From NCBI RefSeq assembly GCF_963675165.1, contig NC_087389.1:4944620-5008619 (forward strand): a stretch of 64,000 bases of DNA, written 5' to 3'. The translations under genes and the position numbers were made by a program. The notes below the pieces were generated by a model, which had not been told where the DNA came from, searched no databases, and saw only the letters and a list, made by a program, of their open reading frames with translations. Positions 45,235 through 63,821 of the stretch are shown here, in pieces (within the stretch, counting starts at the first letter, position 1; each line of letters starts with the position of its first letter). This DNA is from Halichondria panicea (taxonomy: Eukaryota > Porifera > Demospongiae > Suberitida > Halichondriidae).

Positions 45235-48200
45235 ATGGCTACACAAGAATTGTTAAGTGAGTTTGTTGAAGGTATAAAGGAAGTTTACCGAGAGAGACAA
45301 TTAAACACTGAAGAGCAATGGCCACCAGTTAGAGGGGACAAGCTCATTAACTTGCAGTTAGTGGAGGCTGCAAAAGAAGAAGGATTTAGAGCTGGCTTGC
45401 CACAACATGGTGCACCTAATGATAATAAGGTCAAGCATACTCTAATTCTCCATGGCGACCTATTCCGAGTCGAAGAAAGCAAGAAACCAGTCAAGAAGCT
45501 CAGATCATCATTGAAGGAAATACTGGGATTGGTAAAACTACACTGTGTACCATGCTTGCTGAAGGGTGGGCAGAGGACAAAATCCTGACACAATTCAAAT
45601 GTGTTCTGTTGTTTCCACTCAAGGATCAGTTAGTCAGCTTGGCTTCTTCTCTTCCTGACCTCCTGGCCCTTCATCATCCCGATGAGATCATCTATGAGTC
45701 TGTTGTTCGAAACCTAAAGAGGACAAGAGGAAAAGGAGTGCTCATTATAGCTGATGGATGGGACGAGCTCAGTCAAGCAAACCGCTCAAAAGAGTCTTTC
45801 CTATACAATATTTTGTTTGGACGTCTTCTTCCTTCAGCTTCTGTTCTCTTCACCTCACGACCTTCTGCTTCAGCTCCACTTCACGATCTACTTTCTGTGG
45901 ACTGTTTGGTTGAGGTAGTTGGTTTCAATGAGGAGAATATCAAGCAATACATAGAATCAGAGTTTCCCAGAGAAAGCTTCTTCTCTTATCGAGCAGCTTG
46001 AGAACAACCCAGTCATTCAGAGTGTGTGTTCTGTGCCCCTCAATTGTGCCATTGTTTGTAACTTGTGGCACATTTTAGAACAAGTCTTAGAGCTTCCTCG
46101 TACGCTAACTGAGCTGTACATTCAAATTGTGCTTAGCATTATCCTTCGTAACGTCAAAAATAAGTTCCCTGATTGTCCAATTAGCCTCAATAGCTTTGAC
46201 GAGATTCCGAATACTCGACAAGATACATTTTGGTTGATGTGTGAGTTTGCCTACGAGTGCTTATTATTAGATCAGCTGGTTTTCTCAGAAGCTGAATTGT
46301 CCTCTCGCTTACCCGAAGTTGGTGATAAGATGCATTGCTTTGGTCTGTTGCAGTCTGCGCGATCACTTCTACCTGTTGGTCATGGCCTGTCTTTTCACTT
46401 TGCTCACCTGACCATCCAGGAGTTCTTGGCTGCCCTCCATCTTGCTACTCTACCCAATGAGGAGAAACTGAAGGTTGTTGAGGCTCATCCTGACAGTGGC
46501 CGGTTTGACATGGTGTGGAGATTTTTGTTTCGTCTTGCTATATAATTATAGTAAGTGCCGTGCTAGTCGTAGTGATAAGGTGATCAGTTTTTGGATGATG
46601 GTTTGATGGATACATTTTTGGTTGCTAAAAGTATGGTTGCTAAAAACTGTGGTGCTAGTTGGGTAGTTGCAAAAGATCGTGGTGTGTTGTTATGTCATGC
46701 TGCTTTCGAAGCTTCAGACCCTAAATTCTCAACAGAAGTTTGTAAACGCATGGGAAAAATCTATTATGCAGAAATTATAATTTCCGCACTCCTAACGACT
46801 TTGTAGCTTAATTGTTTCTATGTACTTCGTCATGCTGAAAAATGTGATGATATGGTTATCAGAATATTCTTTTGTCCAATCAATGATAAGCTGTTGAAAA
46901 AACTAGCTGACACACTTTCCAATGTGAATGGTAAACTGCAGGTCCGAAATTTATCCTTTTTGCAGACTAAGTTGTGTGACAAAAATGTTGCTGATCTATT
47001 CAAGAGAGCCTCAGCTTCCTTTACAGCTTTAGAACACCTATCGTTGTCTCATAACAACTTCACTGACATCATGTCTTCATTCTCACATCTTGTACGAGCC
47101 TCACAACACTGAGCTTATCCCACAATCCTCTTGGAGTGTCTGGCATACTGTCATTAGAGACAGCTGTATACAGTATGGTTCTCTTATCAACCTGATGAAC
47201 CTGGGGCTATCCAACACCCTCACTGACGATACTGACGTCAATGGAGCTCTACTGACCACCACCCTCTTACAATCCATTGCCTCTTACTGCATTTGTGCTG
47301 GACTGGGAGACTTAAACCTCTCTGATAATAATCTTGGTTTACCTGGATTATGTTCAGTTATGGAGAACATTCCGGTACGATTGACTAATATGACTAATAT
47401 TGACTTAGCATCTCACCACTTCATTTCACTCGGAGTTTCAATACACTGTCACCTGTGAGATGATGAATCTCCATCCAAACAGCTGTTTAACAAAACTTTA
47501 CATGAATGGCTCTAACTAATTTCAGTGGAACTGCTGGAATTCTTTTACTGGCAAAGTTTCTTCAAGCATTTCCATATCTGGAACAACTTTACTGCTGGGA
47601 TTGTTCTTTCACCTCTGCTGACATCATAATGCTTATCCATCATCTCAAGTCCGCTAATGTGATATGTAAGAATTTAAAAAGGTTGGATCTCAGGAACAAC
47701 TCTATTGATGATGAGGGATTGATAGCTCTCACTGAGTGTCCACCAGAGCTGTTCCCTAGACTGGAGGGCTTCACTGTCAGTTTCCTGGTGTTTAATCTCT
47801 ATGATAATCTTGTGAGCAAGGAGTTGATGCTCATGTGCAACGAACAGTTGAAGGTACTCACTCTATAGTTCATGATTATGTTGCATTTATCTTAATACAT
47901 ATCCATGCAGGTTATACGGAATCATGCAAGGAATTCTGCAGTGCTGACTGAGTGGGAGAGAACATGTTTACCTCCACAAAATCAAGAGGTAAGGAAATTC
48001 TTGGTTCATAAATGAATACTCATCATTAATTTTCTTAGATGAATCGTACTTTCTATTTTCTTTGGTATACGCTACTGTCGGAAATGATTTACAAAGCTAA
48101 AGTGAGCCATCACTTATTTGTTATTGATCTTATAATTATTGTATAGATAAGCATCCCTCCTCCATGGTCAACCGCTGGCAAACCAGCGAAACACCAGCGA

Positions 48201-49098
48201 AAAGTTTATGAGGTTGTGGATACAGTGGACACTCCTAGTAATGTCACTGATCCAGACACTTTTATCAATGAACATCAATTAGCATCACCAGTAGAGCATC
48301 ACCCCACAGCTAGTGACGAGGCTACTTGTACTACAGCCCTACAGTCTACACACAGAACAGACCAACATACGACAGGTTAGCGTTGCTATCTTTGTCGGCA
48401 ATCTATATACTTGTACGTAGATGTATATCGTCTGTATATACATTATAGCCACAATTAATACATGCACACAGCAATCGGGCAGATGCTGTACCATCTGATG
48501 TCACTGAAGGACTCACTTCATATCCACACACCAGTCACTCAGGTATGTGTGGATCAGTATGTGATTACAGTTAACCATGCATGAATTTGGGGTAATTATC
48601 TTATGAACTATAGACATTTAATGTGTTCTGCTTTTAAGAGAGCTAGGAATTTCATGTGTCTGTCAAACAGTTCTGTTCACTCTCAGAGATTCCGCCCATT
48701 AACCACACCCCTTTCCTTCTCCCAAGAGCTGGTGAACCGAGGTCTGTGACCATTGAGGAATTGAAGGAGTGTACAAAAGTGACCGACTCTCAACTTGACA
48801 CTGAAATTGAAAAGAGAGACATGATAGTTCTGGCAGCTCACTTTGACAATGTGGACACCTACACTGTACAACTGAGACTGAGTCCTGCAGAGCAAAGTGA
48901 TGTCAGAATTGCTCAACTTGCTAATGGTACACAAATAGCGATGGACAAGGCCTTGAGACTATAGCGATGGACAAGGCCTTGAGACTATCGAGACAGCATA
49001 ATCCAGGGGCCGCTACTTACAGAGCTCTGGTGGAGATGCTGTTGAGAATGGGAAAGGAAGAACTGGCCTTTGAAGTTTATCAGACAGCAGCTACATAA
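45235..49098 (+). pseudogene. NACHT-LRR-Death pseudogene (NLR2), tandem paralogue of NLR1
   Basis: It starts MATQELLSEFVEGIKEVYR and aligns with NLR1 throughout: NACHT (GNTGIGKTTL, LIIADGWDEL, FTSRPSASAPL), winged-helix segment (FHFAHLTIQEFLAALHL), leucine-rich repeats (LNLSDNNLGLPG, LDLRNNSIDDEG), short tail exons and a Death domain at 48722-49098. Breaks relative to NLR1: five extra bases near 45505 just before Walker A, an 8-base loss near 45966, an in-frame stop plus shift near 46545, extra bases near 46806-46815, a shift near 47105, and a 26-bp duplication at 48937-48988 inside the Death domain. Its last two exons match the Roc-COR gene (DVTEGLTSYPH versus DVTEGDTSYPH; TIEELKECTKVTDSQLDTEI), not NLR1. 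Multiple independent lesions make loss of function very likely. Confidence 0.85.
48937..48988 (+). repeat. 26-bp tandem duplication disrupting the NLR2 Death domain
   Basis: AGCGATGGACAAGGCCTTGA plus GACTAT occurs twice in succession. Because 26 is not a multiple of three, it creates a stop (CTATAG). Reading with one unit only gives MDKALRLSRQHNPGAATYRA in frame with the rest of the domain. Confidence 0.92.
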
Positions 49099-49669
49099 GT
49101 GAACCAATGTCCTATAATTATACCAAATGAATCATGCAATTATTTCACATGCAGGAAACATGCGGTGTGCAACAGGAGAAGATCTATTTATACATTTTGA
49201 GTTTTTTTTGTATGTTTCGCATTGAACAATAAACATTAGATAAAAAGACGGTTTTACTGAATCAATATTTTCTTGCTGCAGTAGTTGATCCACACAATAA
49301 TTATGGTTTGATTTCGTACACTTGTGTTCATCATATAATGGTGCTCTTCAAGCTATCACTTTTGAGATGACAATTTTTTTGCATTTGAGAGTGTTGTAGA
49401 TGGGCGTGGCCCGCCTCCAAAAAGGGAGACGGATTGCAGCCCTATACTGTTGATTTCACTTCCCTTCGAATGTGCGTATGCATGTGCGTAATGCGTCAAT
49501 AACGGCGCGTGCTTACCGTCCACCATTTTTTACTTTCTTGTACTTGAAGGAGACAGTTCAGATGGATCACTGGGACATCCATTCCAGAACAGATGGCCCT
49601 CAAGGCAGTATTGAAGTAGGGGCATTCACATGTGTGAGGACTGCAAGTAATTGTGATGTCTAGTACCTC
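49099..49669. other. intergenic downstream of NLR2
   Basis: Contains AATAAA at about 49227, a plausible poly(A) signal for the former NLR2 transcript. No gene seen. Confidence 0.4.
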
Positions 49670-50373
49670 TGGTGTGGGACTGACATCACAATTGTATATA
49701 TAAGCCCTAGCTCAAGCCCAGAGATTGGACAAACTGTGAGTTCTTACAGGTACCTAATACACACTTGCTGCTGCTATAGACCTACTAACTACTGTGCTAC
49801 AGTATGTTAGCTATAGACCTACTAACTACTGTGCTACAGTATGTTATCATATTATTCATACTAAAATACTGTCACCAAAATTAATCATGTGACACAATTA
49901 CATTATTATCCAGGTGGTACCGTGGAACGGTTCAAAGCAAGTGTTCTCAGCAAGTATCGTTCATAGCAAACAAGAGTTGGAGGACCGAGAAAATAGTGTG
50001 TACTTTGGAAGCTGAGAAGCTCATTAAAAGTACTGATGGTGTATAATGATTTTCAATGAATACTCCACTTGAACTTAAGGGGACTGTTTCGGTACACTTC
50101 CATGTTCACTCTGTAATAAAAACAATACCATAACATCCTAACACAAGGGACACTGGGCTGCTGTCAACTAGATCTATTTAATGCAAATTTATACTGTTGT
50201 CAATAATTTGGTGACAGTATTTTAGTATGAATAATATGGCTGTAGCACAGTAGTAGTAGTAGGTCTATAGCAGCAGCAAGTGTGTGTTAGGTACCTATAA
50301 GAACTCACAGTTTGTCCAATCTCTGGGCTTGACCTAAGGCTTTATATATAATTGTGATGTCAGTCCCACGCCA
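49670..50373. mobile_element. ~700-bp element with ~170-200-bp inverted arms
   Basis: CTGGTGTGGGACTGACATCA at the left and TGATGTCAGTCCCACGCCAG at the right are inverse. Pairing continues through GCCCAGAGATTGGACAAACT, GTACCTAA and CTTGCTGCTGCTATAGACCT to ATACTGTCACCAAA. The left arm has an extra tandem copy of a ~38-bp block (CTATAGACCTACTAACTACT...). The ~310-bp centre has no recognisable gene. Confidence 0.75.
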
Positions 50374-51433
50374 GGACCGGAAGTAGTGCGTGGGCGTATT
50401 TTCGTACAGTAAATTCAAACGGGACCAGAAAGTGAGTGAACAAGAAGGGCTTTCCGCAAGCGCTGGAAGAGTCTAGCAAACAACAGCTGTTCCCAGAGGT
50501 AAAAAATAGCGTAGAATTTGATTTTTATAACAGTTTTTTATGATTTTAGCTTTTGATGCTTGTTCTGTGTGTGATTTTTTCTCAAAGGTAATCATCATTA
50601 ATTTTTGTCAACCAAACATGAAAATAAACAAAAACACAAGTGAGCATGTCTTTCATCTCTAACTCTTTAACTCTCTCCAGATCATGCAAAAAGTTACTCC
50701 AAATAAGCTTTATTTCTTGCGGAATTACGTATTGCATGGATATATGGGTGGAGCTGAGAATGGAAAAGCAGTCAAATCAAGCCAAGTGTACCAATAGCTG
50801 TATTTATTTCTTAGAAGTTCTTAGAAGTTACTGAAAGTAAATATTGAAGCAATCTGAAAGCCTCTGTTGAAAAGAAACAAGAAAGTTTGGAAAGAATTCC
50901 AGGGACAACAATGCAATCTACCAAAACTATTAAATTGCAAGAACCGATTCAATTTGCACACGAAACAAGACAGGAGTAATCTACTGTATTAATTAGAAGC
51001 TGTTAACAGAGTTGTATCATAGATTTATAGTTGTATGGTCTTAAATCTACATCACACAAAAAGCGATTTATTTAAAATTGACGGAAAAGTTGCTTAAAGA
51101 TCAAGAAACAGATACAAGCATAAGGTGGACATTGATGAGAGTTCTGACACATGATACAATAATAATTATTATACTGTACAAACGAAAAGATTGCATGGTT
51201 ACTAAAAGAACACTCTGAAGCAGGAGACATCGTATTATTATAGGGACATTATAAAGATATACATTACAGAAACATTATAAACTTCATAATAGATAGCAAA
51301 TTGTTACAATGTTAACTCCTGAGTCCTGAGTCCATTTCAAAAAGAGAATAGACCAAGCGGTTCAGTAGCCTCGATCCCAGGCCGAGTTTCGCTTTTATAA
51401 CGGTTAGGCGAACTTGCAGGCTAGCGGTTCAGT
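50374..51433. other. noncoding stretch
   Basis: No supported gene. Short open frames lack start context or recognisable domains. Near 51360-51433 two direct copies of AGCGGTTCAGTAGCCTCGAT lead into the palindrome. Confidence 0.45.
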
Positions 51434-51489
51434 AGCCTCGATTCAAGGCCGATTAAAATACGTATTTTAATCGGCCTTGAATCGAGGCT
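51434..51489. repeat. perfect 56-bp palindrome
   Basis: AGCCTCGATTCAAGGCCGAT followed by TAAAATAC, then immediately the exact reverse complement, with no spacer. It is flanked by AGCGGTTCAG on both sides in direct orientation (51423-51432; 51490-51499). Confidence 0.93.
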
Positions 51490-51989
51490 AGCGGTTCAGC
51501 AGATAATACCGGAAATGATCTACGACAGATTTCATAAGTCCCGCCCAAGTATATTACAAATGCGGTAAATTTTCGTACGAATATTTGCCTAGTTAGTGTT
51601 CTTCAAAACGCTGTATCTCTGCATTTGCTTGACCAAATCCAGTGCAGTAAAGTTTTTCTGGTTTGCCTAGAGTGTGAAAAAGAGATAGTAATACATAGGA
51701 GTTAGAAACAGCAAAAACGAAAATTGGTCTGACATCGCTACAGCCAAGGCTTAGAGGTACACAGAGCGCTTTTTCATGCTTGTATCCCTATTTTTTTTTT
51801 CTTTAAAATTTTTTATGCAAAAAAGCATACAGTGTTTACAACAAATAGCACTAGGCTAATAAAACGTTGTCTACCTGGGAACGAACAGACGAACAAGGCA
51901 GTAAAAAAAACAAAAACAAAAATGAAATGTTATATGTTTGTTCAGAGTATGCAGTAACTACGGAGTGCAGGTATACAAACGGTGCAGAT

Positions 51990-52428
51990 GGTTTTTTAAA
52001 ATGAGCGGGGTCTGTGCCGAGACAATTTCATCAGGCAAGGCATTCCAATGGGGTGAAAAGTTGGACTGAGTTTGAACTTCTTGGAGATGGTTGTGGCTGG
52101 GGAGTGAAGGCTGTTGGAGGGATGCATGATTCTTTTCTTAGGATTTTAAAGCAAAGCTTCAACTTTTGCATGCGTCTTCAGATAGACAGTGGCTTTAGGT
52201 CCAGGGAGGAGCACAGAAAAATGGGTAGCTTGATGACCAGTCTTGGGTTATAACTCTTCTCGCAAATTTCTGAACGTTTTCCAGTAATTTTGTGGATTTG
52301 AGTTGGTGGGGGTCCCAAACTGCCCCACAGTAGTCTAGCTTCGGGAGTACAGTGATTTGATATATCTTGTGGTGAAGGTGTTTTGGGGCGTCACGAAAGT
52401 TCCTATGCAATGTCTCACAAGAGATCAA
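51990..52428 (-). mobile_element. LINE (non-LTR) reverse transcriptase 3' fragment
   Basis: The minus strand reads DAPKHLHHKIYQITVLPKL, DYCGAVWDPHQLKSTKLLEN, VQKFARRVITQDWSSSYP, then after a frame change KLKLCFKILRKESCIPPTAF. These are typical of the region following the reverse transcriptase in CR1/L2/Rex-type elements. It is 5'-truncated and frame-broken, and abuts or overlaps the first exon of the HECT-related gene. Confidence 0.75.
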
Positions 52429-55400
52429 AGAGAAAGAAATGCTGGAACGTCATTCCTGTCTGCTTACGAACCCACAGGGAAAGTCGAGTTCCTACAAAAG
52501 GAAAACTGGCAAATTTGTGCTTGTTAGGCTTGGGAAGCAAATGGTTTTGCAATGAAGATAAGCTGGCGATTGAGTTGCAATTCACTGCACAAGAAGTTCA
52601 CTTCTTGATTGTTTGCCTATATCCTCAGTTACGTGATGTACCATATGAGCTATGCAGGTCCAGGAAATTGTGTAATTGTCCCACTCATCATCAATGATCC
52701 AAGCAAGAAAGCGAGACTAGGACAACCCTTTATTCCTCCTTTTTCGTGTGTAAAAGTGAAGGAACTAATTGGTCGTAAGGGGAAGCTGTACATAAGACCC
52801 TTGGAGTCGATTCCGAACACCGTTTGTCCAACCCTGACAGATCTTGAAGTAAGTTTGCATTTATAATAGATCATGCATGCATACTACTAACTTGTCTACT
52901 CAGCTGAGCATGCGTTGTTACTGTGCACGCTCAATTAATGTACCTTCTTTAAATTAACATTTATTAGAACCTTATTAGCACCTTATGTTATGTAATATTT
53001 ACTACTACCTTAACCATGATGTGCTTTCATGTTCCTTCACCTTTATAGGTATACACACACAAAGAAGAACTTCGTTGTTTCCAGTGTGATACAATGCTGT
53101 CTATGACCCTGATACCTTCTCACATTCACCTTTGTGAAGGAGTTCCTCTAGTGATGAACGGTAATGTTATATAGTGTCAAATTTTTGTGAAGAATGTTGA
53201 CTAGCTGAAAATAAAAGCGAAAGCGTTTACAGACCTGTTACGTACTGTTTAGTAGCGTAATTCTTATAGGGCATTAATAAAGGATGTAATTGTGTACTTG
53301 TTTTGAGCCTTGTTTTAATTCACCAGATTCAGCTGGTTCCAGCAACTCCCTCCTGAACGAGAGTCAGTCTGCGAGTATCACTATCCCAACTTCTGGAAGC
53401 GTGTCAGCAGCTGTTGATATCCCTAGATCTTCTTCAAACAGTGGAAACGTGACGGCAACTGTCATTGCCCTCGAGCTCTTCCTTCAGTAGAGGAAACGTG
53501 ACGGCAACTGTCATTGCCCCGAGCTCTTCTTTCAGTACTGGAAATGTGAGGGAACGTGTCAGTGCTCCAAGCTCATCTTTCAGCGGTGGAGACGTGACAG
53601 CAAGTGTCATTGCCCCGAGCTCATCCTTCAGGAGTGGAAACGTTAGGGCACGTGTCAGTGCCCCGAGGTCGTCCTTCAGTGGTGGAGACGTGACGGCAAG
53701 TGTCAGTGCCCCGAGCTCGTCCTTCAGTGGTGGAGACGTGACGGCAAGTGTCAGTGCCCCGAGCTCATCCTTCAACAGTGAAAATGTCTATTACAATAGT
53801 GCTGACTCGATGTACCATGGACCAGGCAGGATTGAGTCCTTGGATGATATGCACGTCTTCTAGCTTGTATCGATTTTTACTGAATGCTGAACGCTATTTA
53901 CATGTTCAAATTCCTGTAGACTCGAGAGATACTTCGACAGCAAGACGAGGCTTATGCAGAGAGCCTACGAATTGACCAAGAGCGGGTATGAAGTTTTGTT
54001 TAATCACCATAATGTTTAAATGTTGCTTTACGTATTACGTAGGCTATAGCGTGTTTTTAATAATTATAATCGTATGATACCCACCACCACGGGAAGATCT
54101 CTTTGCCATCCCATTGAGAACTTATTAACACTGCTACTTTACAGGGAGACAGAGAATGTTGGAAGATGAGGAAAGGGTTGAAAGAGAGCGTCGAAGGTTG
54201 AGGCAGTAAGGCGTAATTTTGTACATTAAATTTTAAAGGTGTAATAATTATATATAGGAGTGGACTTTCATGCAGATGATTCTAACAATGTGATATGCTA
54301 TAATCCCCCCCCCCCATTTATTTTCTTCAGTGGTATGACCGCATAAGGAATGATCATTCACAGATGATTCAAGAGGAACCCCCCCAGTAGGTCTACAAGG
54401 AACTGTCCAATTACGATTCAGACTACCAGATGGGGAAAGAGTTTCCAGACAATTTTTGCAGACTGACGACGTCCAGGTACACAGTTATAATTATTTTGTA
54501 CATGTTACTGATGTGAATAAGTCTACGATGGCAGTTCTTAGTTAAAGTGGTACAGTAGACTCTCTATCGCTATTTTGGCCACCTCGATATACCAACCATT
54601 CGGATTGCTAGCTATAGATGTTTACTGCACAAAACTCGCCCTGAAATACGGCCACTCGCTATATTCCGTACTGGCTGCCCTAAAGTAGGTTTTTAATGCC
54701 GGATATGACGTTTTGGGTGTGGTTTAGCAGATAAATTTGGATTACACTTAAATAGAGAGCATATAGTTTCATTTATCCTTAATTGAGACAGAACTGCACA
54801 ATTAATCATTAGATTCGTCGAGGTAGGTTCGTTTTTTAGCTGCGTCCCTATTGCTGTACTCTCCCAAGGATGATCAGATTAACGAGAGTCTCATGCATGC
54901 ATGTCTTGAAAGAAATCAGTGATGCTTTGTTAATATAATTTATGTGAATGGCATTTGCATTTCACCATCTTGTACGTTTGCGTGTTAGCAATAATTATGG
55001 TTGTATATGACACTAATATTAAGCAATCCATTATGACCTGCACGTATACCCACCCATGCATGTATTTTGATTTTATGATGTGCTTTATCTGCCAATGCAG
55101 GGTGTGTATTCCTTTGTGGGTTCTCTCAGCAGTATCAATCCCAGGCAGTACAGGTTGCTTGTGAGTGATGTCCCCCAACCCCGTGTGTTACCAAAGGAGG
55201 GAACTCTTCTTACAGCTGGCATTGCTGTGTTCTCACTGATTATCGTTGAGAACACCATGCAGGTATACGCAAATGCATCAACAGAGCTTGCTATGACCAT
55301 GCATGGTTTGTACAAATTAGCTAACTGTATATTAATTAATTAACGAGTAATTCCTATCACACAGAACATTGAAGACGAGTTAGACGCTCTTCAACATTCT

Positions 55401-56753
55401 GTATATGAGACTACCAGGGTATGTCGTCATAATTATAAAATATAACATGGCATTGGCATGTTATAATTATAATGATCCCATATACACAGCCTCTGGACAT
55501 GCATTTCGAACCCATCGAAGTAGGAGAAGACACATTCTCTGTGAGCGAGAACATTCCTGATTATGAGGCATATGTGGAACAGAATGATCAATCGTTACAG
55601 TAAGTTTACATGCATTTCATGCACATGTTTGGAATTATAATGTAATTCTTTCATTTTCAGCATTAACAGTCTTGAAAGTTAGAAGAAAGGAGACGCTCTA
55701 TCAGACTTACATTGACTTGTACCGGTACAAAGCACATCAAAGTTGATCGAAACAATATCGTTGAGGATGTTCTCGCACTCTATACCGAAGACCCAGGTAT
55801 TGTAAATATGGAGGTTGTGGTCACATTCCGCAATGAGAGAGGTTTCGATGGCGGTGGGCTTCATAGGGAGTTGTTTCCAATATTTTGGCATGCTGTTGAG
55901 CGACGTATGATGGAAGGGAATGCAGAGAAAGTTCCAATACTCACTCCACGATCAGCCAAGTACTTTTACACTTTGGGTCTAATATTGTCACACGTACGGT
56001 TATGTGCTTACGGGATTTGTTCCTATGTGCTTTGCTTCACCTTTTTCCTGGGCCTTATCAACGATCAAAGTGTTACACCTGATGATATACTACTTCAATT
56101 GTTCTTAAATTACATTGACCCAAGAGAACGTGTAGCAGTTGAGGCATGCATTTCCGCAAACGACATATCTGATACTTCAGCAGTACAGTATTAGAGAATG
56201 TAATCATTCCGATGCTGGCGAGATTCAATTGTGATGTCATCCCAAAGAAAGAAAATATCAGAGAGGTATAGTACTACACACAGCTGAATACGCTCTTGTC
56301 TGTCAACCCTACTATGCAATAGTACAAAAGGAGAGGGATGTTGTGTGCAAATCCAAGCTTGTGGAGACACTGTGCTTTAGCCGTAGGAATTGAGCTCTGT
56401 CATTCGCTTCTTCCAACGAATATGAAAGTATGGAATATAGTGGAAGAGCCGGTATATCGCAACAGTACTGAATCTAGGTGTTTCGATTACCTCCGCCGGT
56501 TTATTTTCACACTCTCTACTGAATCCTTGTCTCTGTTGCTTCGATTCGTTACTGGCAGTCCTCATTGTGTAAACCAAACTGTGAGTGTGTTGATTTTTTT
56601 GTGCCGTCATCATCATTTGTTAGAAGGCCAACCGCAACAACATGTGGGATGGTTCTTCACCTGCCGTCTACTTACGAGTCCTTTTCTCAGTTCTCTCAGG
56701 AATTTGGAGAAATATTACAAAGCTCTCACTTGTGGTCCTTCAATATTGTCTGA
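52410..56753 (+). pseudogene. UBX-HECT E3 ubiquitin ligase-like gene, frame-broken
   Basis: In order: an N-terminal exon to 52848 (frame change near 52660); 53049-53160 with zinc-binding spacing CFQC...HIHLC; a Ser-rich exon from 53327 with 16-residue repeats; short helical pieces (REILRQQDEAYAESLRIDQER at ~53925-53988; RMLEDEERVERERRRL at ~54150); a UBX-like domain split over ~54385-54476 (QLRFRLPDGERVSRQFLQTD) and 55101-55262 (GVYSFVG...GTLLTAGI); linkers 55365-55418 and ~55490-55600; and a HECT domain ~55670-56753 with IKVDRNNIVEDVLALYTEDP, GFDGGGLHRELFPIFW, VWNIVEEPVYRN, the catalytic cysteine in RRPTATTCGMVL and terminal LWSFNIV. The HECT cysteine and GGG-REL are present. Frame changes near 53470, 55728, 56190 and 56570, besides 52660, would block translation unless assembly errors are involved. 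Confidence 0.75.
53416..53786 (+). repeat. coding 48-bp minisatellite (16-residue Ser-rich units)
   Basis: About seven to eight units of the type SSSFSGGDVTASVSAP, with alternating variants (TGNVRERVSAP, RSGNVRARVSAP). One extra base in the first unit (CCCTCGAGC versus CCCCGAGC near 53469) shifts the frame. The two subtypes alternate, suggesting expansion as a 96-bp dimer. Confidence 0.88.
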
Positions 56754-57266
56754 ACATCGAACATTAATTGATTTATGGTCTGAACTAAAAACTAATGTTT
56801 ATTAATCATTCGTCTTGAAAATTCATTCATTCATTCCGTTAATTGTTTTGTATCCTTGATTGGTCAATCGTTTTCTATTATTGATTTGTATCAATTATCA
56901 TAAAACTTCGTTTATTACCATTGATTGGTTAATTCACTTAATCATTCCTCATTAAATTATTGGAGATGAATACACTAATAAAAATCATTGCTGATGAGAC
57001 ATAACTATTTGTATCGCTTGAACGTATATATCGACTGCATATACAATCAAATACAGCTCCATAAATACAGCTCCATAAGTTATTGTCCTGGCTCGGATTG
57101 TGTCCCAGTTAGAGTTGCCTTGTGCGCATGCGCAAATTGAGATTGTGCCCCGCCTATTGTTCTGGCCCGGTTTTTGGCCAATACTGGCACGGATACCACT
57201 CCATAACACTGCAAGCCGTAATTATTTGTTTGTGTCCCTGAATACGGTAGTAGATAGACGTTGAAG
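56754..57266. other. intergenic; presumed promoter of Roc-COR gene 2
   Basis: After the HECT stop there are ATTCATTCATTC and TTGATTGGT repeats. The sequence before 57267 has no clear TATA box; AAG precedes the ATG in a reasonable start context (GAAGATGG). No gene seen. Confidence 0.4.
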
Positions 57267-63821
<6,555 letters not shown>

